Source: Parus major (taxonomy: Eukaryota; Chordata; Aves; Passeriformes; Paridae). From it: 64,000 bases of DNA. The position numbers were made by a program, and so were the translations under genes. Below the pieces are notes generated by a model. The model made no database searches. It was given only the letters and a program-made list of their open reading frames with translations, and was not told the origin of the DNA. Shown here piece by piece: positions 49,201 to 62,567 of the stretch. The DNA lies in the NCBI RefSeq assembly GCF_001522545.3, contig NC_031770.1:22774770-22838769 (forward strand), read 5' to 3'. The number at the start of each line of letters is the position of its first letter. Positions within the stretch are counted from its first letter, which is position 1.

Positions 49201-50450
49201 TTTGGAGGTTTATATTTTTAATGTTACCATAACTTTCAAGTAAATAGAGGATTAGGACTTTTTTTTTATCAGGAGAGGAAATGGCAAGGAAAGATGAGAG
49301 AGAGTTTCGTATCTCAGCCTGACAACATCAGTCTCTTGAAAGCGGCACTTTGGAGGGCAGTTTCAGTCTGGTGATTTGTTTGATCTATTATAAAATCCTC
49401 TCCACCAGTGTGTAGTTACCACCCACTTATATTTATTATGCAGTTTTATTTTTGCTTGGTAATATTTTTCTTGTGTTTTTAAAAGGTCTACATTTTGTGG
49501 TGACAGTCTCCCATTTTCCAAATTAACTGCTAGCAGATGTTGCTGTGTGGTGTGAAGCACACACAGCAGCTGAAACCACCAAGGTCTGGATATGGGCTTC
49601 AGCAGAAAAAATCCTTGTGTTGTTCAAGAGAATTTCAGAAGTGTCTATAAAGTGCTTTGTAGAATCTTATTCAGAAAATAAATTACTGTTGTTTTTATAG
49701 CTTTTAGCTGGTTTTAGAGCTTGGAATTACTGCTGAAACCTCACAAGTCTGTACCATGTTTTAAGAAATGAAATATCATTCAGGCAGTGTTATTTAGGAA
49801 AGGGTTAGCTGCTGATACATGATATACAGGAATATGCAGGCAAGTCCTACTTAGAGCTACAGCTGCCTGGTTTTGTCCTTTCTAAAATCCTTGCTGCTGT
49901 TGCACGTGTGCTAAACCCTAGCTAGTGGACCTAAAATCTTCAGTGTGAGCAGAGTGCTTTGAGTAGGCTGTTTTTGAAATTATTGCTAAAAATGAGAAAT
50001 GAGGGGTTGTGATTTTCCTTTTGGAATGAAGTATTGCAATTTGATTGGATCATTAGGTATGCCCTTGTTTTTTTTGTTGTTTGTTGCATCTCTGAAATTT
50101 CACCCAATTTTGGACAAACCACAATGCATTTGTGAGAAAGCAAGGATGTGTTTGTTGCAGAGTTGACTGGCTAGGCACGTATCTAACCTGCCTGGACATT
50201 TATATAACCTGCTACTGCAACTGCTCATCCAGGCAAATAGGTAAATTATAAGCACTCCCTGTTCTTCATGTCTGTCACGAGTAGGACAAGGGAGGAAGGA
50301 AAGAATGTCATAGTGCAGCAAGTGATCCACTGCCCAGCTGGTTGCTGGAGTGCTCAGGAGGAAGTGTGGTCCATGTAGCTGTGGCTACATCACAGAAAGG
50401 TTTTAAGTTCTGTTTATGTGAGTTTTTGTTAAGACCAAAGCAGGCATTAA
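34279..50450. other. intergenic or intronic sequence without recognised genes
   Basis: About 16 kb in which I find no convincing exon, RNA gene or mobile element. Simple sequence includes a T19 run at 39718-39736, a short duplication around 36067-36113 (TTATGCTTTATGAATT twice), an A13 run near 44920, and T runs near 38209 and 45938. All longer open frames (at most 140 codons, - strand 45890-46312) lack family resemblance. Confidence 0.5.
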
Positions 50451-50705
50451 AGAATCACAGAAATGGTTTGTGTTGGAAGGGACCTTCAATATCATCTAGC
50501 TTCAACCTCGTGCTGGGCAGGGACATTTTCCACTAGACCAGGTTGCTCAGAGCCCCATTCAACCTGGCCTTGAACATGTCCAGGGATGGACAACCTGTTC
50601 CAGTGTCTCGCTACCCTCATGGTGATGAGCTTCTTCCTAATATCTAATCTAAACCTTCCCTCTTTCAGTGTAAAGCTCCTTGACTTATCACTATCTCATG
50701 CTGTA
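50451..50705 (-). mobile_element. CR1 LINE 3' end, antisense orientation
   Basis: AGAATCACAGAAATGGTTTG, GTTGGAAGGGACCTTCAATA, CTAGACCAGGTTGCTCAGAG, CCAACCTGGCCTTGAACATG-like blocks, CTGTTCCAGTGTCTCGCTAC and TTCTTCCTAATATCTAATCT follow the reverse complement of the CR1 3' end for about 250 bp. It is the best-preserved CR1 in the window. Confidence 0.93.
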
Positions 50706-50727
50706 GCTGGTTCTGCATTAAAGCAGG

Positions 50728-50786
50728 GAAATGGACTAGGAAAACTTTAAAGGTTCCTTCAAAATCTACCATTCTCTGTCTGAGCC
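50728..50786 (+). mobile_element. short CR1 3'-end remnant, sense orientation
   Basis: AATGGACTAGGAAAACTTTA, AAGGTTCCTTC and TACCATTCTCTGTCTGAG resemble the CR1 terminal block (GGACTAGATGATCTTTAAGGTCCC...ACCATTCTGTGATT). It faces the antisense copy just upstream. Confidence 0.5.
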
Positions 50787-51599
50787 TTGCTCTGTAGCCT
50801 CCTTCAAATAAATTTAAAAATTGACCGGATTCACCCCATTAGATGTGTGACTGTGGAAGAGCTGCCCACTAGATGTCACTGGTACTTCACTGAAATGAGA
50901 TTTAAGCAGCCTTTTCTGGTCGGTAGCTAAAAAGAGATGAAGTACAAGTGGGCATCACCCTTGTTCTTGTGCCCTTCTCGGCTCCACTCCTGTGCAAGGG
51001 CTTGTGATGCCTCTCACTCCACGGGACACTCTGTTGACCCAAGGAACAGAGCTATCCTGGGCTCATGGTGTGCTGGCTAATTCCTCCTGCAAGCTTAAGG
51101 CTTGAAAATTGGACAGTGTTATTATATGCTGAGGTTTTGAAGAGCCTGTGGATGGGTACAGGAATGCTTTTGGGATGAGCACTGTGCATGCACGTTTGAA
51201 CAAATGCTTCTCCCTTTGTGAAAGTATTTCAGCACTGCTCTATTCACTAGGACTGCTAAGGATTTTCTTTTCCTTATCTTTTAAAGGCAACAGCTAATGC
51301 TGCATTTGATTCTGAGGTAAAACTCCACGCTGACATGGAATCTGCAGATTTTGTCTGTAAAGAGGACCTGATTGTCCAATAATCTTGTTAAAGAAGAGTT
51401 ATCACAAAGACGGCAGATACACGGAAGCTGGTCTTCAACAGTATTTTTAATGCAGAAGTTGGACAAATTATATCTGCTTTATTTCACTTGACCTACTCGA
51501 GGTCCCTCCAGTTAAATCACCTGCAGTTGGCCCATTGTTGACCCTTTGTTGACTTATTTAATCATTTGCCTAGTTTTCAGAACAGGGTATGAGCATTCA

Positions 51600-52030
51600 G
51601 ACTGAAATCAGTCCATGAAAGGGTCCTGTCACTGGGCAGTGGGCCTCAAACCTGATAATCTGCCCGTCACATAATATGAGCACGGATGACAATCACCTCT
51701 TTTATGTCATGATATAAGGCTAAAATTGTCTAAAATGAGGAAGAAAGCCATTATTTAATCAATGGAATTGCGTCAATTGCGTAAAATTTGTCTCTAGTGT
51801 AAACAAATGGAATGTCTTTGCGCTCTGTGAAAACAAGACTAAATTACTTGCAGATCTTGCAGACAGAAAAACATAGGAAGTGGACTTGTAGGCTGACACA
51901 TTAGGGGGTTTAGCGTTTGCATTTAAAATAATTATCCAGATTACTCTGGATTACTTAATATAGTTTTTGCATCATGTGTATGCACATTTAATTTTAAAGC
52001 AACAAAAGCAATATTAGGTTTTTTTTTCAT
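51600..52030. promoter_or_regulatory. candidate conserved enhancer-like stretch
   Basis: Dense in homeodomain-type cores: TTTAATCA, CCATTATTTAATCAATGG, AATAATTATCC, and AGATTACTCTGGATTACTTA with two GATTA sites. It also has a tandem AATTGCGTCAATTGCGTAAA (C/EBP-like) and an octamer-like TTTGCATTTAAA. The function is inferred from motif density only; I cannot measure conservation. Confidence 0.25.
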
Positions 52031-55000
52031 TCATGTTTGATTATTTGAGATATTTATCAGAACAATGCAGGACTATTGCCAATGAATGCTCTTGTTAAAT
52101 ACAAAAATGCCAAAACCCAGTTTTAACTTTTGCAGGTGAGTTGAAGGTGAGTCCTCAGTGTCCTCCCAGACAGAGAAAGATTTGGGACATGTACATATAA
52201 GGGACTTGCTGTGAGAAAATGACCTTTCATTAAAAAAAATAAAATAAATCTAAGTGTCCCACTCTGTAGCCCCATATCTATACAGTTAATGGAACACAGT
52301 AAAGAATTCAACTTTTTTGTGATATGAAGACGCAGTTATTAGTGATTACAGCCTGAAGACCAGTCTGAACATGGAAAATCCAGGACCCATGAGGGCTATT
52401 GGGATATCAGTCTGTGGGTATTTTACATAGCCTTAAGTTTTCCTCAGGTTCAGCGAAGAGAATGTGAGTGTGCTAAAGATGTGTGTTTCTAATCTGTAGA
52501 AATTCTTACTTGTTAAAATAAAATTTTGTCAGTGCTTTCATAACTGAAGTGACCAGCTGGAATAAGATCAGTCATGTGTGTGACCTGATGCCTCTAGAAT
52601 GCAAGATATTCCTATGTAAGTCTTCCTTTCTGATTCAAAAGACTGGCATTGCTCTGTAGAGAAGCCTGTAGGAAGAAGCTAGTCTGGGAACCAGGTATTT
52701 AATATTTTCTTTTTAAAATCTTCTGTTGTGTCCTTTTGGAGACAACATTAAATGATTCAAAAAAACACTGTGAGAAAGGCAATAAACCATGTGTTCAGAT
52801 CTTGATTCAAGAGGCTTCCAGGACAGTCCCTTTACTAATTGAATGCTTGATGAACCAAGATGAAAGGCATTTAATAATCTCAGCACTTCATAGGGTTGGT
52901 CCTTAACTCAGACAGGTGGTAGCTGGGGGGCAGAAGGTAGAGGGGTGGACAAAATTTCCACACCAAAGAGCACCAAAGTGGTATAGTAAATATGCAATAT
53001 GTTATTCCTCCCATCCCTCTTTGAAGAGCTGTCTGGAGTTGTAGTTCTGCAGGGATTTTGAAGAGGTGTTCTCCACAGGAGGGAAGGAGCTACCAGTTGA
53101 ACAAGTCTGCACCTCACTGCTGTGTCTGCCTTGCTTGTCCAGGCTCTGGCTGAGGGAGCTGCTTGCCTGCTCTGACATCAGCCATGTGCAGGATGTCCCA
53201 TCAGCACTGGCCAGCAGAGTGGGGACTGGTCCATGTACAGGTGGCACTGTCTGTCTGTGTATTCCTCATTTGTCAAGCTAGACCCCATGGAAGAGATTTG
53301 AAAGATTTTGTGCTGCATCTTTATCACAGTTGTGTTAGGGAACAGTGGTTGGGGTGGTGTTGCATTGTCAGATTGATTTTCAGGAAGATAAATGTAGAAA
53401 GAAAAGGCACCTTTGGTGAAGCTGGAGATTTGGAGTCAGGGCTCTTGGCTCTGTCCTTGATGCTGCCAATACAGGAGTACAAATTATGAACCAAAGTTAC
53501 AGAAGAAACGGGGATTCCTTGCTGCCCTGATGTGCTGGGTCTGGATTTCTGACAACACTCAGGAAGGGAGCTCAGCACCATGGAATCCTAGAGACCTCCT
53601 CTGCTCCCTAGCAGCTCTCACCCTCACTCACTGTGCCATGGAAGTTAACCGGCCACAGAGGGATATGAGATTGGAGCTCCTTTGGTTTATTGGAACATAA
53701 GACATCTACAGCTCTGTCATCACTACTAGGCCTAAAGTCCTAGTCTGACTGAATCCCAGTCAGCAAATTTGTTGCTGCTGGGGCTCCTGTACAGCATTTC
53801 CATGATGGCAACTTTAACTGGACCAGACCTCAGGCTCTACAGGTGGCCTCTTGCAATGGGGTGTGATTCCCATTTTGTGATGCTGGTACTTTCTGCAGGC
53901 AAATTCTATGGGAAAGGGTGTGAGTGGGAAGGCTTTGGGGAGAGAGGGTCTATAAATCCTGTAGGTTCATATTCTGTATTTTGAGAAATTAGTAGGAAGG
54001 CAACTGCCAGCTCCAGTTTCATTAGGGTGATGCTCCCTGGAACACCCTTGGCAGTTGGCTTTGTTTACAGGTCAGTGTAATGATAAAGTTCACTTCCTTT
54101 CATTGCAGGTGTTGCTTTGGATATCTGAATACATTTATTCAGAAATGCCTGACATAGCTGATAAAGAAAACACTATGCTAGACTTTAGTAAAATAAATTA
54201 ATCTAATAGCCAATAAGCAGAGCGGCATTTCTGTGTGAGAACCTGATTCCTACAAGTTCTAATTTCAGAGTTTAGGGTCTTGTTTCTCTTCTTTTGTCAT
54301 TTAAGATAATTTGTTACCTTTTAACTGAATTTAAAAAAAGCTCTTTATTGTTATGCTCTGCATAGCAAAGCATGTTTAAGCAGCAAGGTAGAGAAATCTG
54401 CACCTTGAGAGAGTATCATGTTGTGCTGAGAGTTCTGAGAGATTAGCTTTTGAAGAACCTCTTTGTTTTTATTCTGAATATGATCCAGTCCAGGGAATTT
54501 AATTTGCTTCTCTAGATCATTATGTTTGCATGTTTTCTTATCAGAGGAGGCATAAGTTTAGGGCATGAGCCTGTAAATCTGTTTTCACATAATTTATTAA
54601 AAGTCACATAGTACTGGTGCTGTTGAAGGGAAGGATTCTGTTTATCTTTTAACTCTACAGTGACATTTATTTCTTTCAACATAATTTTTGTTTCTAGAGG
54701 TCAGTACATATTCTACACTATGATTTTCCAGGGTTTGGTGAGTTTGTGAATAGAACTCATGTAAATTTTGTTTTCTTTCTTCTTTCTGTTTCTCTCTGTT
54801 CTGTATCTCCTTACAGTGCACATCATCCAACAAAGTCAAGTTGCCTGCTGTAACGCAGGATTGGCTTTTTGCAGGATAGTCCTGGCTATACAGAGGAGCA
54901 GAAGTTTAGCAGCATCTTTAAGTTGTATGGTTTTCTCTCAAGTCAGCCAGCCTCCCATGTTCAGAGGCCAATTATGCTTTTGTTCAAAAGACTGTTCTCA

Positions 55001-58000
55001 TTCATTTTCCACAAAGAACTCTGAAGAGTATATTGTTTCTGTGTTGTGATCCCTTAACAGTTGATGAGGTTTGTGAGTGACTTTTTCTAACATTTCTGAA
55101 AATCCTATGGAATACTTTGTGGGATTTGCAGAAGAAAGTTTCCAATTTCCTTCTCCTTCCTTCCATTAACACTGAATATCCCAGGGAGCTCTGTTCAGAA
55201 CCACAGCCTGTAAGAGATGATCACGTGCTGGCATGTTGTGGCAGCCAGGGGAGACTACTCATATTTAGGGCTGATCCTATCCTTGTGCAGATGGACAAAC
55301 AGCCTGATTCTCCTTGCACAAGCTGAGGCCAATTTTGACTTCAAAGGAGGTGGAGGGAACACGACCAGTCAGTTTTGAAAGTGGATTTGAAAGCTGTGTC
55401 TAATTAATTTGGATGCCCTTCTGTTTTACAGCTTTTAGCCTTATGAGATGAGAAGTAGAGTGATTCCTTAAGGTCTTCAGCTTCCATATCCATGTCCTGT
55501 TGATGTAACTGGGGAATGAGCTCATGAGATAAAACCAATAAATGTGGAATCTGAGGGTGAGTGTAGCTGTGATTTCCTAAGCATTTATGTCCTACTGGGA
55601 AACATTCAGACACAAAGACTAAAAAGCTTCCTATTGCTGAAGGTTCAAATACTGTATTTAAAAGGGGCTTCCTCCAGGTTCCTAAAGGCAGCTGATCAAA
55701 GCGTGGCTTTGTGCACAGAGCACAATACACTTCATTTGTGCCCAGCCCAGTTGCTCCCCTGTGGCAGCAGCAGCAGCATGCCTGAGTGCAGGCCGGTGCT
55801 TCTCTTCCCTGAACAAGCAGCTCTCAGATGCTCTCTGGGCACGCTGCTTTCAGAGAAATTTAGGATTAAGAGTGGAATTGTATTATAGCTATTTAGAATG
55901 AAGTGCCAAGGCTTTTTTGAGTGCTTGTAATGCTGAGTTGTAAATTAATTTGTAGCAGGCTCCAAAGACAGAAGTTCTGACACATCAGTCCAGGGGCTGG
56001 GACTCCTGTTGGACATTGTCTACTGAGATCTGACATCAGCATGCAAATATCTTGCTTGGAGCAAGAGGGGCTGTGCTCCAATGGCAGCTTTTGGCCTGGG
56101 TCTGAAACCCAAATTTTCATTTGAAGTAGCCACAGTTCCTGCTAGGATCAACAGGATATGCAGGTGCCAGTATTGTGAATAGCAAGATTTAATCCAGGTT
56201 GGATACTCTTCCTTTCAACTTTCAGTTGAAAATGCTGCTTCTACTGTCTCTGAGTGTCTCTTGAAGGTGTGGGATGCTGTCAGGCTTGGCTGGCTGATAT
56301 TTGCCAGCATTTTCAAGACCCCCTTAGAAGTTTAAACAACTGTACATTACTGTTGTTATTAACAACCATAAGGTATTTTTTTTATTATGTCTTGGGCAGT
56401 ATTTCATTCAGAGAAGCTCAATTTGTCTTCTAATATTTATGAGTTATGGTTTGGTTCCTTGCCAGTCAATTTTCCAAAAACTCATTGCTCTCAATCTTTG
56501 CTCAGTGAGACAGTCTGAGCTCTTCTGGCTTAGGAAGCAGTGGATGTAAACATGTGACATTTCATCTCACAAATGGCATCATGCTTACAGTGCCAAGGTC
56601 TGGTTCATCTCTGTGTTTCAGGTTATGCCGCCATAGCCCCATTTATTTCAACACAACTGATCTGCAGTAGTGCAGCCAAAAGTCAGAAAAGTTGACCAAA
56701 ATGCCTGTAGGCCACTACAAATGGTTAAAAGTAATAAAGAAATCTGACTCAGCCTCTCAGATGGCAAAAATTCCTTCACTGCATTAAAGTTACGTGACTG
56801 GGATACTGGGATCTGTCTTCATTTCTTGCATATTTTTTTGTGTTTAAAATGATGATTAAGGGAGAGTTGGAGAGTAAGGTAGAAAATACAGAATGCTTGC
56901 ATCATTAAGAGACAGAAGAGATCCATTAAAATGTGCTTTGTAGCCCCAAACCCATTTTTTACCCATTCTGCTGAAACACAAGCTGCAGTTTCTTTTAAAT
57001 CCACTGCCAAGAGGACAAATGTTACTTTCTTTCACTTTTTACCTCCACTACGCTTTTACTCTCTGATTAGTCCTGTTGTTTCTTTATGAATAAACCTGAC
57101 TACATAACCATCCTCAATACTTCTGAGCCTCATCCATCAAAGTGATGCTGTTTAATTTCTTCTGATTTCTTTTCCTGGTGAACCTCTTTATTGTCCGTAT
57201 CGTTAAAGACAGAATTCAGTTCAAGCTTATTTTCTGGTTTCTTTTCAAAATAGAATCAGGATGATGATTTATTACTTGGATGATGTTAGGCCTAAAAGCC
57301 CTTTCCTGGGCTCTTACTCAGTTGTTCCAGGAGCTATATAAAACCAGAACAAAGGTGATGTGTGTGCTATTGCATACTTTTAAACTGATTCTTTTAGAAA
57401 GGCAGAATTTCTCCTTAACTATGAGACAAATTCTCTTCCGTTCAACTCTCTTAGCTGTATACCAGGGTTGAATCATTATCATTTCATGGTAGATGTTCCT
57501 TTTGCTGTCCTTGATTACTGCAATAGGGAGAAGGAATTAGGGCTTGCCTGTTGCATTTCAGAGGATAACTTGATATATAATTTTTCATGAAAAGCACACT
57601 GTGTCTTAGTTATTTCCCTTGTAGGAAATCTGGGTTCATCAAAGCCTGATGTCCTGCTTAGCTTAGTTCATGATTCACAAGAGATTGAAAGTCTGGACAT
57701 TAGGGTGTCACAAGAAGATTTTGCAGGGGCTTAAACAAGAGCCAATTTAGTAAATATTATTTATATTTTTGACACCTAGCTTTCTAAGGCATAATTGATT
57801 TTTAATCTAGCTGGTCTTGCTTGTGTAGAACTTCCCAGTTATTTGGAAGCCTTTTCTACTGATAATCTTTTCTGTGAATATATGAAAACAAATACTAGAA
57901 GAGAGCAGAGCTCCTGGAGAGCCATCTTGCTTATATAGCTGCTGTTTCCCTGGGTATCTGCCACTGCCTCCAGGGAGCAGGATGCAATGAAACTGTAGAC

Positions 58001-59289
58001 GCTCCTTTGAGGGATTCTCACTGAGCTGTTGACAAGTTCTTCATGGGCTGTGGACAATATACCACTATGCACTTGTGTCACACCACAGGGCCTCCCATTG
58101 ACGCTTATCCTTTTCGTTTGGCCTCTGACCCCCACTGCTTGCCACTTAGGGAAGCAGCAGTTCAGAAAAGAAAGCAAAAGTCAGACCAAAGTAGCTTTCA
58201 TCTACCTTGAATAACCTCAGTTGTACTTCTTGCTGTTTTTCAAATTGCTTGTAATTAATGCAGATCCTGTATCTTTTTCCCCCATTCTGAAATGAAATCC
58301 ATTCTTGAATATAAAGGGACAAAATAGCATTGTTTCACTGCTACCCATATGTGTGAATTTTCACCCTGACATCATTATTCTTTTTTTATTTATTTTTATT
58401 TTTTTTGCATATCAGAGGTAGTCCAGAGCTAACCCCAGAGAATTAAAAATGTACAAATGCAAATTCACAGGTTTAGTCTCTCTGCAGCGTCTGACTTTCA
58501 CATGTTAGTGATCTGTGCTTGGGCTTACTGAACTGAAGGCAAATTGTCATGTAAAAGTATAGTTTGGACAATCCATGCAGCAATGATTTTGAATGTGAGC
58601 TTCTCATTCATCTGGATTGTTAAAACACTCCCTTACAACTGGTCACTATGCCAATATTTAAGTCTGGAATGGAAGTTATTATATTACTCTGGATCTGACT
58701 GTAGAGCTACAGCCCCTCAAATCTTCACTCAGTGATACCAAAGGATAACTTCAGTGGCCTTCAAGTCCATTAGTTGAATTACAAGAGTGCCGAAAACCCT
58801 GTCTTTATCCGGGGTTCTGTGGTGTTGAGGTGTTGTACAAAAGGAGAATGAAAAGCCACCTTTTATGATGTGTGGGTTGGAAAACAACCCACGAAGCCTC
58901 CTCCATTCCTCTGTTCAATCCCCAGTAGTTGCTTTCTCCCTCCCACTGGTTCTGGAAGTGGTCATCAAATGAAAGGGCAGAGCTAGAGGGAAGGAAGAGG
59001 GTGATTTAATCAGAGATCTAAGGGGTCATTTTTTTCCCCCCAGCATGTAGTATTGCTGTAACTCAGCACTTATTGATGTGCGATGATTACAGACAGCCAA
59101 GAAACTGGCCTACACACACTCTTCTAGACTAATGATGGCAGACACAGGACCCTTTAATTTCAAGAATGAAGAATTTACCCTCTTTTTATTACAGTTAAAC
59201 TGATGTAGAGGAACAATTCAATGAAAATAAAATTTGATGACACATACAGGAAGGATACCCTGAAAAGCAAAGCAAATCTTAAAAATTGG

Positions 59290-59840
59290 CTGTGGTCATT
59301 TGCAAAAATGACAAAGCTTTGTTGAAAATATATCCAAGAGATTCAGGAGCATAGATTTTATCAAAAGTCAGCAGGATTTAAATTCTAAGCTCCATGTAGA
59401 GCTTGGATTATTTTCTCTGGTATTTGTACTTCAGTTTAACAAAGATAAAAATAATTTAAAATGTTTAGTTTTTAATTTTAAGATGCAGAACTTTAGGAAA
59501 TGATTGATTTTGTTTTAAAGATGTTTACTTACTAAATCTTTGGTTTTGATCAGAGGTTTCACATTTTTAGCTGGCGCTGTGATCTTAAGGTGTTACTTGC
59601 AAAATTATGCTTTCATTCCTTCAAGAAAGAAAATAAGTTTCTGACCCTTAATAGGTTGAAAGAGCTCATGTTTAAAAACTATCTTGTAAATGAGAGTGGA
59701 GGGATTCATCAATGATTAATGCATAATCAACAGTTATATGAATATATTTTAATACTTGCTTTTGGCAGGAGCAATACAATAAGTGAGAATCAAACCCAAA
59801 GACTTGTAATGATGATTAAGCATTGAGACACTAGTGGTGA
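59290..59840. promoter_or_regulatory. candidate enhancer-like stretch
   Basis: AT-rich sequence with repeated ATGATTAA/TAATCA-type sites, including the inverted repeat TGATTAATGCATAATCA at 59713-59729, and TGTTTACTTAC (forkhead-like). The function is inferred from motifs only. Confidence 0.22.
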
Positions 59841-62394
59841 AAGGAAGCTACTGGATATCCTAATGATTTAAGTCACTGCAGTTACTTAAGTTACCTTCTT
59901 TGCTGCTTTATTTCATGAAGCTAGAAACATTGGAGCGTGGCTGAACATTTATTCTTTTTCCCTTCCCCACAATGAATTAGGAAGGTGGTCCCTGCTTAAA
60001 ATAGATAGACAATTATCAGACCACTAAGGCAGCCAGTTGTAGCTTCATTCACACTGGTTCTCTGTGGATGCCAAGAGTTTGCAGGATTGAGGCCAGTATT
60101 TATAACTCCAATCTACTGCATAGCTCTTTTTCAATTCTTGATTCTTAACAGGTGCTCTCCTCCTGCCCAGTCTCTGCTGACTGTGAAAGCAATTGAAGGT
60201 ATTATGGTTAGACACTAAATATATCATGAAGATTAACTTGATAAATTATCAATTCTGGCCTCATGCTTGAAATTTAAGTCAATTGTCTGGATGAAATGTG
60301 TAAATCCCTGTATAACAGACATTTATCTCTCTCCAGACTTTTCAGTGCTCTGCACAAGATGAAAGCCAGTGAGTGGATAACTTTTTCTGGAGGTGATGCT
60401 GTATTTTTTTCTTCCACTAGGAATAATTTCCTGGGATATGGTGTCCAGCTGTGTGCATGCATGATATACTGAAAATAAGGGACACTGCTATTTGGAGAGT
60501 GTTTCCAGTGGTGAAGCTCTGAATGGCCTGGGATCTGATAGACATCCCAGGTAGAAAATGGGATCTTGCCTTTCAGGCATTGTCCCCAGTATCCATCTGG
60601 TCACAGCCCTGTTCTTAGGGCTTGCCCCTGACAAGAGAGATGGGAGTATTTATTGTCCATAATAGCCTGCAGGCATTGTGCTGCATATGCTTTAGTGGGA
60701 ATATTTTCTTTTTCTCTTACCTCTTTCCCTTCCTTTCCCTCCTGATCCTGGCTGTTCCCCTTCTTTTACCTTTTCTGGATGGGCTGTACATTTTCAAAGT
60801 TTAACACTTTATTTTTTTCCTGTTATTCCCTAAGTGGCAAGGCTGAAGTGTTACAGGCCAGTCATCAAAGTGCCCTTAAAAAGGGAATTGTCAGGGACTC
60901 ACATATGTTTGAACTATATGTCTTTGCATAGTGATTTTCAAGGGTTATCAGTGGAAAATATGAGTTGCTTTGACAGTGGTCCCATCACAAACTCTTATCT
61001 TCAGGAATTCAACCTCCTACTTTTACAGCCTATTCATAGTCCCTTTGGAAGTTTTAAACACAGCATGTTAGGATGTTGGTTAACAGCAAATAAACCTGTG
61101 TGCTGACCTGCCCATGTGCTAATAATAAGTCATGAGTCTGTTTTTTAAGAAACTCTGTCACAAATGGTGGTTGAAAAAATAAATGAAAGGCCAGATTCCT
61201 ACAGATAAGACCATCCAGATGGAATTGCTGGGGGATAGGTTAATAAAAAAAAAGGGGGCATGAGTTGTTCAGACAAGCCCATGGCCTCTGTTTTGCAAAG
61301 GTAAAATTTACCATGGAGTGAAGGGCCAGCAAAAGGTGTCTACCTTGAGCTCACATGGGATTGGAAGAACAGATAAGGTTTGTGCTGGTGGACCTCATTT
61401 TTTAAGGAGCAAACTGTCCCTTTTGGGGAGTTCCTGAAGAGTAACTGAGCCTAGGCATGAACATTTGGTACAGACTTTTGATACACTCCTGGTCCTTAAG
61501 GGTTTGCAAAGAGACCTGCATTTATGGGTTAGGGAGATTGATGGTTATCTTGTTCATACCTTTAACTGAATTGCATGAAGGCTGCATATATGGGAAATAT
61601 GCCATTATTTTCTGCAAGAATTGGATGGCTTTAATTTCTAACTTTTTTGTTGCTGTAGGTTTTTTTTTTTTGTTATATCACTAGAGTAATTAGTTCCACT
61701 TTTCCATAATACTAATCAGTTCAGCATTTTCTGAAAGGACTTTTTGTATTGCATAAATTACTTCCATTTGCATGGAATGTTGGATTTGCCTAAAGTAAGA
61801 AATTATGATTTTTTGCCAGTAGACACCCCAGACATGTGGTACATTTTTTGGGGTGTTGGGAGGTGGCTAGAGAGTAACACTAATTAAAAAAATAAATAAT
61901 ATGCAGCTATTATATCTTTTGCAGCAACATGTCAGTTTTTTTGGTATGTGGTGACTATGGTGCTTTATTGTTGGACAAAAGCAGCATGGATAGCAACAAC
62001 TAAACTCCTTGGTCTTGGGAGCTGCTTCCTCTTTTGGCTGATGGACAATTTGCAGAGCTAGTTCCATGATTTCTTGTGTCTCAAGAGTGCATTAGAGTTT
62101 CACAGCAGGAGATTTGTAAAAGGGAAAGGAATGGTGTACAGGGAATTAAAAGGTCTGTAAAACTAGAGGCTCACTCTCCTGCGAGGAGTGATCTTGTCTA
62201 AATCAATAAACGTCCATGGTCTGTGTTTTTCAGCTGTGATTGTTAGGAGTGTGTGTTCAGTCAGTACATGCTGAACAGAGCCAATATTGACTTAATAGCA
62301 CCAAAAAATGTATTTACATCTATTTGTCCAAATTCTGAATAACTGTTCCTTTTGTTCTCTGTCCTTTGCTATTCCCAAACCGTAATGTAAACAG

Positions 62395-62493
62395 ATTCTG
62401 GCTCTGAGTCCAGTGAAGTATTTCTAAGCATGCTTAACTCCAGGCACATGACTGCTCCAGCAAACATTTGGAAGACTTTCTACAGGCTCAAAG
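62395..62493 (+). other. 99-nt exon-like segment, unknown identity
   Basis: It is flanked by a pyrimidine-rich tract ending AACAG (62390-62394) and a donor GTAAGC at 62494. One phase-1/phase-1 frame is open throughout: SGSESSEVFLSMLNSRHMTA then PANIWKTFYRLK. It could be an internal coding exon, a non-coding RNA exon or chance. No partner exon is identified in the window. Confidence 0.28.
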
Positions 62494-62567
62494 GTAAGCA
62501 CACACTTAGAGGGTTTGCTAACTGCAAGTTTTGTTTTTCTGATATATTTTATGACTGTGCAGTGCAC

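Larger units (their letters stand above)
50787..62394. other. intergenic or intronic sequence with two candidate regulatory stretches
   Basis: No gene or mobile element recognised. It includes motif-dense AT-rich stretches at 51600-52030 and 59290-59840, a hairpin at 58872-58892 and a (GCA)5 at 55764-55778. Confidence 0.5.

Noticed and set aside
53002..53581. Overlapping frames on both strands up to 108 codons
   Set aside because: GC-richer DNA with few stops in several frames at once, and no frame with recognisable homology.
54020..54201. Frame ending ...VLLWISEYIYSEMPDIADKE, then NTMLDFSKIN and stop, after a TTGCAG acceptor
   Set aside because: Only about 57 codons, no partner exon and no recognised family. 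Its existence shows that protein-looking short frames arise often here, which is why similar items are scored low.
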